64,000 bases of DNA, from contig NC_053200.1 of NCBI RefSeq assembly GCF_905163445.1, positions 9,486,001 to 9,550,000 of the forward strand. Direction: 5' to 3'. The notes under the pieces are model-generated. The model ran no database searches. It saw nothing but the letters and a program-made list of their open reading frames with translations, and was not told the origin of the DNA. Positions within the stretch are counted from its first letter, which is position 1; each line of letters starts with the position of its first letter. Positions 10,970 through 20,104 of this stretch are shown here, piece by piece. The position numbers and the translations under genes were made by a program. Source of the stretch: Pararge aegeria. Lineage: Eukaryota > Arthropoda > Insecta > Lepidoptera > Nymphalidae.

Positions 10970-12110
10970 GACCGTCCATCTGTCTGTATGATAGTCATGG
11001 GCTTTTCGCAATTCGATCCAGTAGTTGAGGCATCTATTTTACAGCGCAGATAGCCGATATCTATTGAACTATTTGCAGTCGGGACTGTCATATTTAATAA
11101 TATGACAGCTGCCAACGCGTTGTACCTTTACAGAAATAATGGCAGGAACGACTTTCGTGTTTTGCGCAATTCAACCTAGTTAATGGTCATTCAGTTTTAA
11201 AAGCAGAGTCAAATAACATCCAGCCTGAAAGCCAAAAACTATTTGCCTAATGGGTACGAAACCGTTTGGTATCTTTACGTCACAATCAAGGTATATTATA
11301 GCTGCCAAGATATTGTACCTTTGCAATTATGGTTGACTTAAAAGCTGCTAATAATGATTCTGAATTCAAGTTTTGTAGTTCATTCAGTGCGATCCAGTCA
11401 GTAGTCAATCATTGCATCCAATTTGCAGCGCATAGTCAACAAGCGTCGGCGCAACAAATAGCCGCAAACCATTTGCCTAATGGACCCGAAACCTTATGAT
11501 GTCTTCACGCCATGATCATGTATATGACAGCTGCCAATATATTTAATCTCCCAGTTTTCATTGGCTTAAATGCGGCTTATAATAATTCCGCGAACAAGTT
11601 TCGCAGTTCACGCAATCCGATCCAATCGATGGTCAATCAGTGCATCCAATTTGCAGCGCAGAGTCAGCTAGCGTCTACGCAACAAATAGCCGCAAACTAT
11701 TTGCTCATGGATCCGAAACCTTATGATGTCTCCACGCCACGATCATGTCTATTACAGCTGTCAATATGTTCCACCTTACCCATTCTCATTAGCTTAAACG
11801 CGGCTTATAATAAACGAGTTTCGCAATTCACGCAATCCAATCCAGTTGGTGGTCAATCAGCGCATCCAATTTGCAGCGCAGAGTCAACTAGCGTCTAGCC
11901 GACGCGACGGATAGCCGCAAACTATTTGCCTAATGGGTACGAAGCCGTATGGTGCCATTACGTCACGAGCTAGGTATAGTACGTACTACTGAAAATGTAG
12001 TATACCTTTGAAGTCCAGCTGCCACCAGTTGGCTTACATTTGCCAATAATTCCGGGAGCGGTATTGAAGTTCAATAAGATGCATCCGACAGACAGTTGGC
12101 ATTGCTGCAT
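10970..12110. repeat. Degenerate tandem array, ~228-bp monomer, about 5 units
   Basis: The phrase ACTATTTGCCTAATGGGTAC recurs at 11238, 11468 (ACCATTT..), 11696 and 11921, giving spacings of 230, 228 and 225 bp. A diverged unit at 11068 is about 170 bp from the next. Other register marks are CAATTTGCAGCGCAGAGTCA, CAGCTGCCAATAT and AATTCACGCAATCC. Because 228 is divisible by 3, one frame stays open through 11512-11898 (128 codons) and reads a repeated peptide. I treat that as a by-product, not a gene. Family unknown. Confidence 0.85.
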
Positions 12111-12862
12111 GAGAAATCTATAATGCACTAGTTTCTTACTTGCTTAGATCGGGGGGTTTATAACATTTGCTTAAAACAAAAGCTATTATTTTAAGACAGT
12201 AAATCAATAGACGGTATAGGCTTAGTTATGTATTTTAAATACTTTAGACTTTAATCTCTATAGCTCTCTCAACTATAAGAGAATAGGCACGCCATTAGTG
12301 AGACATTACAAGTATTTATAGACTGTAATGTACTAATAGGTATCATTTTCTTCATATAGTACATTTCATTATAATTACATTTCTTTAGTAATTCGAGAAG
12401 TGATGCAAATACTGATAAACCTGTAATTTAACTAGGAATTCTTCATGTAAATGTAATTTACATAAAATGTTTAATGTAAAGCAATTTAGAGGAGGTAATT
12501 TAGGTATAGAAATCAGAAAATCTTATTTCTTCGTAACAAATCCGCAATGTCTCGGCGGCTTTTACACAAATTACAATAAGCAAATTGGTGTGAAACCGAA
12601 TGGTAGGCCCTAATTCTTCTTCCCATATTAGAGCGAGGTTTATGGATAAGCTATTGCTGTCTTTGTTGTACTCAAAAATTTAAGCTATGCTAAATTGACA
12701 GTTCTAAAAGTCCAGCTCTTAACAAAATATTTGCCGTGAAAAAAAAAAATATTTTTGAATTTGTCTATGTAAATTAGGAGATTTTTAGATTATTTGATAT
12801 GATCCCTGTTATTATTCTAGTCTAAAGCCATATTTACTCATGGAACAGCTAAATTTATTTTT
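12111..12862. other. AT-rich stretch, no recognised feature
   Basis: No protein, RNA or transposon likeness was seen between the tandem array and the next SINE. Confidence 0.5.
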
Positions 12863-13132
12863 GACGGCCAATTGGCGCAGTGGGCAGCGACCCTGCTTTC
12901 TGAGCCAAGGCCGTGGGTTCGATTCCCACAACTGGACAATGTTTGTGTGATGAACATGTGTGTTTTTCAGTGTCTGGGTGTTTATAATAAGTATTTATGT
13001 ATATTATTCATATAATTTAAATCAAATTATTCATCAGTCATCTTAGTACCCATAACACAAGCTATGCTTACTTTGGGGCTAGATTGCGATGTGTGTATTG
13101 TCGTAGTATATTTATTATTTATTTATTTATTT
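12863..13132 (+). mobile_element. SINE-A copy, near full length
   Basis: The A box (AATTGGCGCAGTGGGCAG) and B box (GGTTCGATTCC) are intact. The body lacks a short TATATGTATATTA segment after GGGTGTTTAT. The tail is an ATTT run. It lies directly before the stacked-insertion locus at 13140-13990. Confidence 0.9.
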
Positions 13133-13262
13133 AGTCAGTCTTTTTTTTAATCCACTGCAAGCCCTTTTGCACTTGAATGCAATTTCACCTGATATGTTGT
13201 AGTATGTGATGATACAGTATATGATTGGTACCGGGCTAAGGTTTTAGTGGTGTTTCAGTTAA

Positions 13263-13607
13263 TCTTAATATATATAAATCTCCTGTCACGATGTTTGTCC
13301 GCGATGGACTCCTAAACTACTTAACCGATTTTAAATTAAATTGGCACACCGTGAGCAGTCTGGTCCAACTTAAGAGATAGGATAGCTTAGGTCTTTAATT
13401 ATAAAATTCAAAATTCATTTATTTCAAGTAGGCCTAATATAAGCATAGTCGCAATTTTATTTTATTGCAAAATATTTGTCTATGATTAATTGACAGTCAC
13501 AACTCACATGTTATATATAAATACTACTATACTCATTTAAGGCTTAGCGATAGAGAATACTTTAAAAACAAAATCAAACGCAGACGAAGTCGCGGGCAAC
13601 AGCCAGT
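13263..13607 (+). mobile_element. Non-autonomous Helitron-like element
   Basis: It opens with TATATATAAATCTCCTGTCA, then GTTTGTCCGCGATGGAC, and ends GACGAAGTCGCGGGCAACAG then CCAGT. A second copy runs on the minus strand at 30405-30706; aligning the two shows the interior is the same except for one small insertion here. No Rep or helicase coding sequence, so non-autonomous. Class assigned from termini. Confidence 0.72.
13404..13444 (-). mobile_element. 41-bp LINE 3' stub inside the Helitron
   Basis: The minus strand reads GCTTATATTAGGCCTACTTG then AAATAAATGAATTTTGAATT, the exact 3' terminus of the CR1-like LINE whose tails are also at 24612-25095, 32009-32130 and 53808-53872. The minus-strand Helitron copy at 30405-30706 lacks it and reads straight through (TAATTATAGTCGCAA). 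ATA is repeated on both sides. This is an extremely 5'-truncated retrotransposition product. Confidence 0.75.
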
Positions 13608-13865
13608 AAATAATAAATATACTACGACAATACACACATCGCCATCAAGCCCCAAAGTAAGGGTAGCTTGTGTTATGGGTACTAAAATGACTGACGAATA
13701 ATTATAGTATGAATAATATACATAAATACTTATAATATATAGATAAACACCCAGACACTGAAAAACATTCATGTTCATCACACAAACATTGTCCAGTTGT
13801 GGGAATCGATCCCACGGCCTTGGCTCAGAAAGCAGGGTCGCTGCCCACTGCGCCAATCGGCCGTC
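13608..13865 (-). mobile_element. SINE-A copy, full length
   Basis: On the minus strand the A box is GATTGGCGCAGTGGGCAG; the B box is slightly changed (GGGATCGATTCC). The ATTT tail abuts the Helitron 3' end at 13607. Its 5' end lies one base from the hairpin at 13867. Confidence 0.9.
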
Positions 13866-13866
13866 A

Positions 13867-13904
13867 AGTTATATTAAACCCAGGGGTGTGGGTTTAATAT
13901 AACT
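13867..13904. repeat. Perfect hairpin, 16-bp arms, 6-nt loop
   Basis: AGTTATATTAAACCCA (13867-13882) is the exact reverse complement of 13889-13904, separated by GGGGTG. It sits at the SINE-A 5' junction within the older repeat. Confidence 0.9.
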
Positions 13905-14279
13905 GAATCGGTTTCTACACGACATCGTACCAGAACGCTACTATAAAATCGGCGGCTTCTATAGCACTTTGGTCTGGCAACCATAGTTAAAAGATCATTC
14001 ATCTTCCACTTATAATTATTGCACAGTAAGTTACATTTATTGTTAATTATAATCACTAATTAGGTCATGTTATTCTCGTCTCATTTACTAGAGAATCCTA
14101 TCAACAAGGATGGAAGCTTACCAAATCGATTCTGTCAATCAAGGGGGTTACATGCGAATTATTGCTTTTGATTATTATAATATATTGGATATAATTTAAT
14201 ATTAGTACACACAGTTTATAGCTATTACTTGTATATAATGGGTTTTGTCTAAAAAGCATTCATTTGAATTTGTAAGAAT

Positions 14280-14421
14280 CAGTGGCGTGCACTGGGTTTT
14301 CTTACCAGGGTATGCATACGGCAGGAAAATTGCATAAAATGGCTAAAATCCTCCTATACAAGTTATATATGAATTTTAAGGTAAGCAGTGCTTTTGCGCA
14401 TGCATGAAGTGCACGCCACTG
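14280..14421. mobile_element. hAT-type MITE
   Basis: Ends are CAGTGGCGTGCAC and GTGCACGCCACTG (perfect 13-bp inverted repeats). Flanking 8-mers are GTAAGAAT (14272-14279) and ATAAGAAT (14422-14429). The body aligns with the 9563-9705 copy in the same orientation. Confidence 0.92.
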
Positions 14422-14530
14422 ATAAGAATGAGGTGGAAGACAAAATGTAAAGGTCAAAGAGATAAGCTATTTAAAGGGAGTGTATGATTGAGGCTTAAAA
14501 TTTCAAGGTCATTTAACTACCTTCCATAAG

Positions 14531-14974
14531 ACAATTATTATTAATTATAATATTAGGGACAATTCGTTAACGCAGGCGAAACTACATAGTCTCCAGCACC
14601 GACGCAATGTTGCCTGTTTATCGGTTTTTTACCGGATATACTTCGGTGAGTGTTCTCAGGAACTTCACAATCTTGTTCCCCCTTCCCCGTTTTACCACAG
14701 AACAGCGAGACATCGAGAGCGGTGGCATCCTTATGTGGTTGATATCCCATCAACACGCACGAAACGTTTTTTATCAACGTTTCTGATACGTGCCGCTAAG
14801 ATGTGGAACGCCCTCCCGGTAACTGTGTTTCCTGCCACGTATAATTTAAGTACCTTCAAGGCTAGAGTGAATAGGCTTTTTCTAGGCAAGCGTGCTCCAA
14901 CCTAGACCTCATCATTGCTTTCTAACGGGCATGATTGTAGTCAAACGCTGGCCTATCGTTAATAAAAAAAAAAA
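14531..14974 (+). mobile_element. 5'-truncated LINE with 12-bp TSD and poly(A)
   Basis: The insertion is bracketed by ACCTTCCATAAG at 14519-14530 and 14975-14986 and ends in an A run. It encodes the extreme C-terminus of a non-LTR reverse transcriptase in one open frame ending TAG near 14905. Recognisable stretches are FYRIYFGECSQELHN, PPSPFYHRTAR, FLIRAAKMWNALP and FKARVNRLFLGKRAP. These are the usual end of jockey-superfamily LINE proteins in Lepidoptera. The frame is undamaged and the duplication perfect, so it is probably a fairly recent dead-on-arrival copy. A diverged relative is at 32770-33113. Confidence 0.9.
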
Positions 14975-14986
14975 ACCTTCCATAAG

Positions 14987-16566
14987 TATGGAAATCTGCC
15001 AGTTCGCTGGGTCCACACGCTTTGACTATGTTATAAAATAGTTATTTCATAAAATTTAAATGCTTAGCAAATTTGTGATGGTTGAAACATTGTTAGGTGG
15101 TTGGTTAACTTTCCCAGTTATAGCCAACTGACAGCACCACGTTAACGCGCTATGAATGATTGTTTTTTTTATATTAACCAATTCAAAGAATAAAATCTAT
15201 TAAATATTATTCAGAGTAGTGAACAATAGAAAAATAGCATAAGCATTTTTAACAGGATTTCCGACTACGGGGTCCAGTTCGTAAATGCGGTGTGGAATCA
15301 AACGCCTTATACGTTTATATTAGAGACGATTACCGTGGCCAGGCTTCCTGGTGGCTTTAAAAGCGATATTTGAATGTAATATAGACGATAGACGTTATAA
15401 AGTCCATCGAAGGACGTCCTACTTAAGTTCTCTTGATCACCGATTTTCGTTCTAGGACTTTCCTAGTCAACCTAGCGTGGTCTTTCCATTAAAATCAGCG
15501 TAACACAATGGCCACTTATTTCCGGTAGCCCTACTATTTCTGAGACAATTTTAAGAGACGATTAAGATGCCTGCAATAGCTAGCAATTTTGCCTTAAATT
15601 CCTAAACTCTGAACCTACTAGGTACCAACTTGTACGTCCAGTTTACCTGAGTATTTAATGCAGATAAACCAGTTTACAAAGTTTCAGCTTTAATGAAACA
15701 CCGCTCCTCAAAATTGCTCACGGGCTCTCAGAATATAATGCTGATGCTTTGTAGTGAATAAGAAGAGACATTTGGGCTTCGTTTAAGTAGAAGCCACATA
15801 GTTCTACTTATTTGCTGTAACTTTAGTTAAACCCAAAAGTTTTATGTCATGCGGGACGCGGGTTGTTATTTACTCAACTCAAAATAATGGACAACATTTA
15901 ATTTTATTTTACTAGCTGTGCCAGCGGCTTCGCTTGGTTATATATCTCTGTAATTTACTATACTCTTGTATAATATTTTCACTAGAAGCTTTTCTGGTGC
16001 CCTTGTCAGCCCTTTACGGCGGCCAAATTGATCGAGGTTTAGCTTCTTGTAGAGTCAGTTTATTAACGTAGGGTGGTTTTCGGGCATAATAACTACTCAT
16101 ATTATATTGTCCTGGTAATGCCAACTTGCCATTTTCAATGTAGTAGTACATAATTTATGGTTGCATTATGTTAAAACTTATGGGGCAAAATATGCGGATA
16201 GTAGGCTAAAAATGGGGACCTTACTTCATTGGAATTTGATACAGACGTTTTGGAAATAATAGAAATATACCTACTGATAAATATTGCATAAACTATTTTG
16301 TCGATACGGCAAATTTTTTGGGTGTTTGTTAAAAAAATAGGAAAAGAACGTTACGTTACTCAATGAGCGAATCAGACGTACGTAGATTTCCATAAACACC
16401 TTTTCAGTAACGTGTAGGTACGCCATAAAGGTTGAACCAAAAGTAAAAAAAAATATAATAAATTATTACGTTCAAAACCACAAGTATCTATAGTTCATGA
16501 TCAATGTATTTTTGTAATTATGTAAACAAATTGTACGACAAATGCTACAGCTACAGCTACAGTGAA
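14987..16566. other. Unrecognised stretch with a Helitron-type end
   Basis: Nothing coding was recognised. At 15912-15940 the plus strand reads ACTAGCTGTGCCAGCGGCTT, the reverse complement of a Helitron-like terminus. The rest is AT-rich with no family likeness. Confidence 0.45.
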
Positions 16567-17384
16567 ATTTATATCTATATCTATACCAATATTATAAATA
16601 GAAGAGTTTTTTTCGTTGTTTGTACCAAATAAGCTAAGAAAGTAGGTACTGGACCAATTTCATCCACTTCTTTACCAAAAGAAAGCTAAACTATCACAAA
16701 GTAATATTGGCTATAATTTTTTTTTTTTAATTGGAGATCCCTAAAAAAATTGCATTAATAAATAACTAAATAAATAAACAACGACAATACACACACATCG
16801 CCATCTAGCCCCAAAGTAAGCGTAGCTTGTGTTATGGGTACTGAGATAGCTGATGAATATTTTTTTATGAATATAATACACATAAATACTTATAATATAC
16901 AGATAAACACCGAGACACTGAAAAACATTCATGTTCATCACACCAACATTTTCCAGTTGTGGGAATCGAACCCACGGCCTTGGACTCAGAAAGCAGGGTC
17001 GCTGCCCACTGCGCCACTCGGCCGTCAAATGTATTAAATTTAAATGTGTTAATGATGTTCATTAATGTAATCCAAAGTAGCAAAATATGTCTAAAATAAT
17101 ATTAGATTGCCGCGCTTCGGGTGAAGCAAAAGCGGGTTACATTGGTATCGCAGTATTAATTCTTATTCAAATAAATATTTTTATTAGCAAGGGTATTTAT
17201 ATAGCAGTAAAATACTTTTTAATTCATTCCATTACCCCGAGTTAAAAAAACAACTTTTGCAATTAAGTGTTAACTGACAAAGTTATTTTTAACAGGCATA
17301 TCACTCTATAAACTATATAACTATTCCTACGGAATGCTTTAAAAAAACAAACGCGGGTGAAGTTATGGGCAACAACTAGTAATA
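16567..17384 (+). mobile_element. Helitron-like element, probable, with SINE inside
   Basis: The left side has TATCTATATCTATACCAATA and ATAAATAGAAGAGTTTTTTT, a usual Helitron-like start in this genome. The right side ends GGTGAAGTTATGGGCAACAA then CTAGT. A SINE-A lies in between. Whether both ends belong to one element is inferred; they could be remnants of two. Confidence 0.4.
16757..17026 (-). mobile_element. SINE-A copy, full length
   Basis: On the minus strand the A box is GAGTGGCGCAGTGGGCAG and the B box GGTTCGATTCC; the body and ATTT tail are complete. Frames of 67-95 codons that cross it on both strands are spurious. Confidence 0.92.
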
Positions 17385-17490
17385 TTAGTTTATATATAGA
17401 TACATTACATGTGTCTACCTATTTAACAAGTACTCGGCTTCTGTTCAAACAAAAGCCCAGTTGAATAAGACGTTGAGATAACAAAGCGGG

Positions 17491-17793
17491 TTAACTTTTT
17501 ATTTGGATGCGAGACACTTGCGACGACGGGCTAAATTTTAAAAATGCATAAATAAAATCTACTCTTCCGCTTGAGTACCCAAGCAACCGGCGGTCAGGGC
17601 TGTAGAGTGAGGTACACAATACTCGCCGTTTCAAGACCTCTTTCTGTATACGACCCTTGCAATAACCAAGCGAAAGCTTTTTAAGATATTGTTCGAAGCT
17701 TTTCGCGAGAAGACCATATACCGAAATAACTATTGGAACAATAACTGTTGAGTCAACCCTGCACACGGCGGTAATCTCGTGTGCAAGGCCCAA
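17491..17793 (-). pseudogene. LINE reverse-transcriptase C-terminal remnant
   Basis: The minus-strand frame of about 100 residues contains AHEITAVCRVDSTVIVPIV, ISVYGLLAKSFEQYLKKLSL and KGRIQKEVL. This is the pattern found after the RT domain in lepidopteran LINEs that end with a VIVPIVIS..G..AKS segment. The first residues read into unrelated sequence, and the RT core with its YADD box is absent, so it is a truncated copy. Clade not assigned. No poly(A) tail or duplication was found. Confidence 0.6.
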
Positions 17794-17799
17794 GTTTTT

Positions 17800-18577
17800 T
17801 GATACTTTATCCTTTCCAGCTTACACCATATTCTCTATTTGCGCGGCACGGTTATCAGATCAGATGGATGCTGGAGCAAACTTAAAATCTGCGCTGAGCA
17901 TTGTTGCGATTGAACAGCATACGTAATGCTGATTTGCGGCCATTTCCCGCTTTTATGTAACCGAATTTTGTTACTTTTTATTATTCGATAAAAAAGTAAC
18001 GAAATACGTTTCGACAATAACGATTTTTATTATACATATTCTGCCAAAGACTAAAATATTCTAGAATTCACAATCACGCCATTCAACGAATTCTTACAAA
18101 TTTATATTAATATTTAAATTTTCACACGACTGAAAGTCGCTGTTCAGAATTTTCGTCTAGAACTCTACTTAGGCAGACGAAAAATTATTTTAATGATATA
18201 ATAACTATTATGTTTTTCGAGACACCTAGCTACTAACATCGTAATTTTTGCGTTCGGAAATAACGTACATGTAGATCTAGATTCCAGAATCTTTGAATTG
18301 CAGAATTAAATTTTGTATCTTAGCCAAGTTAGTGAAACAAAATAACCAAAGTAGAACCCTGGAGAAATAATTTCCCAAAGCTTACGCTTCACAAAATTGA
18401 ATTTAAATTTCAAATTCTTCAAAAACTTATTACAACAAAAATTCTTATTTTACAAAAATGTTGAATGCACTAATATTCTTTTTAAATAGAGAACAAAGAT
18501 TTGTAAATTCTACTTTTATGCTTTGTACGAAGTTTTAACGACGTTCGGAAGGATTGAAGTTCTTTGTTAGGTCGTCG
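17800..18577. other. AT-rich stretch, no recognised feature
   Basis: No gene, RNA or repeat family recognised. Confidence 0.45.
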
Positions 18578-18651
18578 GCCATTTTTAATTACGTACGCCG
18601 CCATTGTTGGCTCCCCCGATATCCTCGATAGTCGATCAACGTTACAAGTAT
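18578..18651 (+). repeat. Dispersed repeat, copy 1 of 3
   Basis: GGCCATTTTTAATTACGTAC then GCCGCCATTGTTGGCTC and CTCGATAGT recur on the minus strand at 32222-32295. A shorter piece (CCATTTTTAATTACGTGC) is at 27325-27357, also minus. The text TTTGTTAGGTCG precedes it here and in the 27-kb copy. Family unknown. Confidence 0.7.
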
Positions 18652-18984
18652 CATCGAGGTAGGTAGGTACATACTGCCATAGTGTTAGTGTGATTATTAA
18701 AGCAGCGCACTAATGAAATGCTATGCGAAGTGAATTTGTGTGATTAAACATTAGATTTTAGTGTACCGTAAACCAATATAACATAATCATTTTAATTGAA
18801 GTTGTACGAGTGTGTTATATAATTAATAATAATAATAATAATTAAGATTAATTGCCTCGTGGTGACGGCAGATCCGAGTACAGTTGTTGGCAACGGTGTC
18901 TTACGAAGCGACTAAGGCAACATAACGGAGAACGGACACTAGCGTCCTTTGTGCTATTCTACGATAACCAACACGTCTGCCTGG

Positions 18985-19070
18985 CACAGAGTGATGATTT
19001 TGAGGAAACCCTCCCATTGGGAGAGGCCTTAAGTCCATCAGCGGACTGTTATAGACTATTGATGACAGTT
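18985..19070 (+). repeat. LINE/SINE 3' tail with TCCATCAGCGGACTG motif
   Basis: The text TTGGGAGAGGCCTTAAGTCC then ATCAGCGGACTGTTATAGAC TATTGATGA corresponds to the common lepidopteran RTE-like 3' end (GGCCT..GTCCAGCAGTGGACTG..GATGATGA). No coding part was recognised upstream. Confidence 0.45.
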
Positions 19071-19204
19071 ATTTCAACAAAGCAGTGGTAGGTTAGGCTT
19101 TGGGCTCCCTTTCTTTGGGACGGTTCGACGCTTGGTTTGACGTTCCTCTAAATACAAGAAATAAATATCACTCGCTGTATCGAAAAATAGAAATAAGGGT
19201 GAAG

Positions 19205-19370
19205 AGGTGAAGAAATATGCATGCCTTCAAGCTCTCCATTATGTTTTCGATGGTGTGTTAAGTCTACTAAGGCAATTTAGCCAACGTGTTGGGCGACGGC
19301 ATTAACCTTTCTTCTTCTGAGACCCGTGCTTTGTAGTGGGCCGTTAATGGGTTGTTAATGATGTTCATGA
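19205..19370 (+). repeat. SINE-B 3' fragment
   Basis: It carries a diverged SINE-B middle (CATGCCTTCAAGCTCTCCAT) and 3' text GAGACCCGTGCTTTGTAGTG then GGCCGTTAATGGGTTGT. Confidence 0.6.
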
Positions 19371-19519
19371 TAGTTATTTAAATGAATGCAATTTCATCAT
19401 ATAGGTGTTTAAAATTTAAAGCCGCTAACTTACGAATTCACATGACCACGTGGTTGGTCAGAAGGCGCTAGGGTGGTGCAACCGCACTGAAAAGTGCAGT
19501 GTTTTTAGACCCTCTATAC

Positions 19520-20050
19520 CAAGGTGGACAACGACATAAAACAAGTCGAAGGTTGTCGCCTGTTAACAGATGTTTATCTTGACTCTTGGCTCCAACAAGT
19601 CACCGTTGAAAGCAGTGCACTCGAGATGAGATACCTAGGACACACAATCAAAATCGGATGGACCCAACTCGGATGGACCCAACTCGGATGGGCAGCGATC
19701 GGATAACTTCATGACATCTTCTCGACCAAAATACCTCAGTGCCTAAAGACAAAAGTCTTCGAACTGTGCGTGTTGCCAGTGACTTATAACTCTAAAACGT
19801 GGTCGCTTACTATAGGTCTCATAAGAAGGCTTCCAAAAGGTCTCAGAAAAAGGCGTAAGGGTCCCCAGTAGTTGGAATGGCGACATCGCACCGATAAACG
19901 CAGCGTTTGTAGATCCGCCACGAGGTGAACGGATGACATTAAGCAAGTCGCAGGGAGCCGGTGGAGACAAGCGGCACAAGACTGTGTATGCGTAACTCCC
20001 TACAAAGACAGTGGTCCAGCAGTGGAAGTCCATTGGTTGACATGATGATG
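19520..20050 (+). pseudogene. RTE-like LINE C-terminus with internal deletion
   Basis: In pieces across frames it reads YLGHTIKIGW, QLGWAAIG, HDIFSTKIPQCLKTKVFELC, TWSLTIGLIRRL, LEWRHRTDKRSV, TDDIKQVAGSRWRQAAQD and, at the end, AVEVHWLT then an ATGATGATG tail. This is the C-terminal part of an RTE-type LINE. The segment between RRL and the LEWR block is deleted compared with the copy at 57186-57593. A 15-bp GATGGACCCAACTCG unit is duplicated at 19657-19690. It has stops and frameshifts and is dead. The perfect hairpin at 20054 follows directly. Confidence 0.82.
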
Positions 20051-20053
20051 ATC

Positions 20054-20100
20054 AAACCATAAAAACTTAAATAGGAGGTCTATTTAAGTTTTTATGGTTT
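20054..20100. repeat. Perfect hairpin, 21-bp arms, 5-nt loop
   Basis: Arm 20054-20074 begins AAACCATAAAAAC and is the exact reverse complement of 20080-20100; the loop is GAGGT. It starts right at the end of the RTE-like LINE tail. Perfect arms in decayed surroundings suggest recent origin, for instance by template switching in replication. Confidence 0.95.
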
Positions 20101-20104
20101 GTTA

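Larger units (their letters stand above)
13140..13990 (+). repeat. Older dispersed repeat carrying stacked insertions
   Basis: The left part 13140-13262 (ACTGCAAGCCCTTTTGCACT, then ATGTGATGATACAGT) and the right part 13900-13990 (GGTTTCTACACGACATCGTA, then CCAGAACGCT) belong to the same dispersed repeat as 10285-10715. Between them sit a Helitron-like element (13263-13607), itself interrupted by a ~41-bp LINE stub, and a minus-strand SINE-A (13608-13865). At least three insertion events are therefore ordered here. Confidence 0.65.

Noticed and set aside
11512..11898. 128-codon frame with an internally repeated peptide
   Set aside because: It follows the register of the ~228-bp tandem array; a period divisible by 3 keeps any stop-free frame open. 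No family match, and the neighbouring units are broken.
20054..20100. miRNA precursor in the 21-bp hairpin
   Set aside because: The arms pair perfectly with a 5-nt loop and too little stem for Drosha/Dicer-type processing. Animal precursors are longer and imperfect. The same applies to 63480-63522 and 13867-13904.
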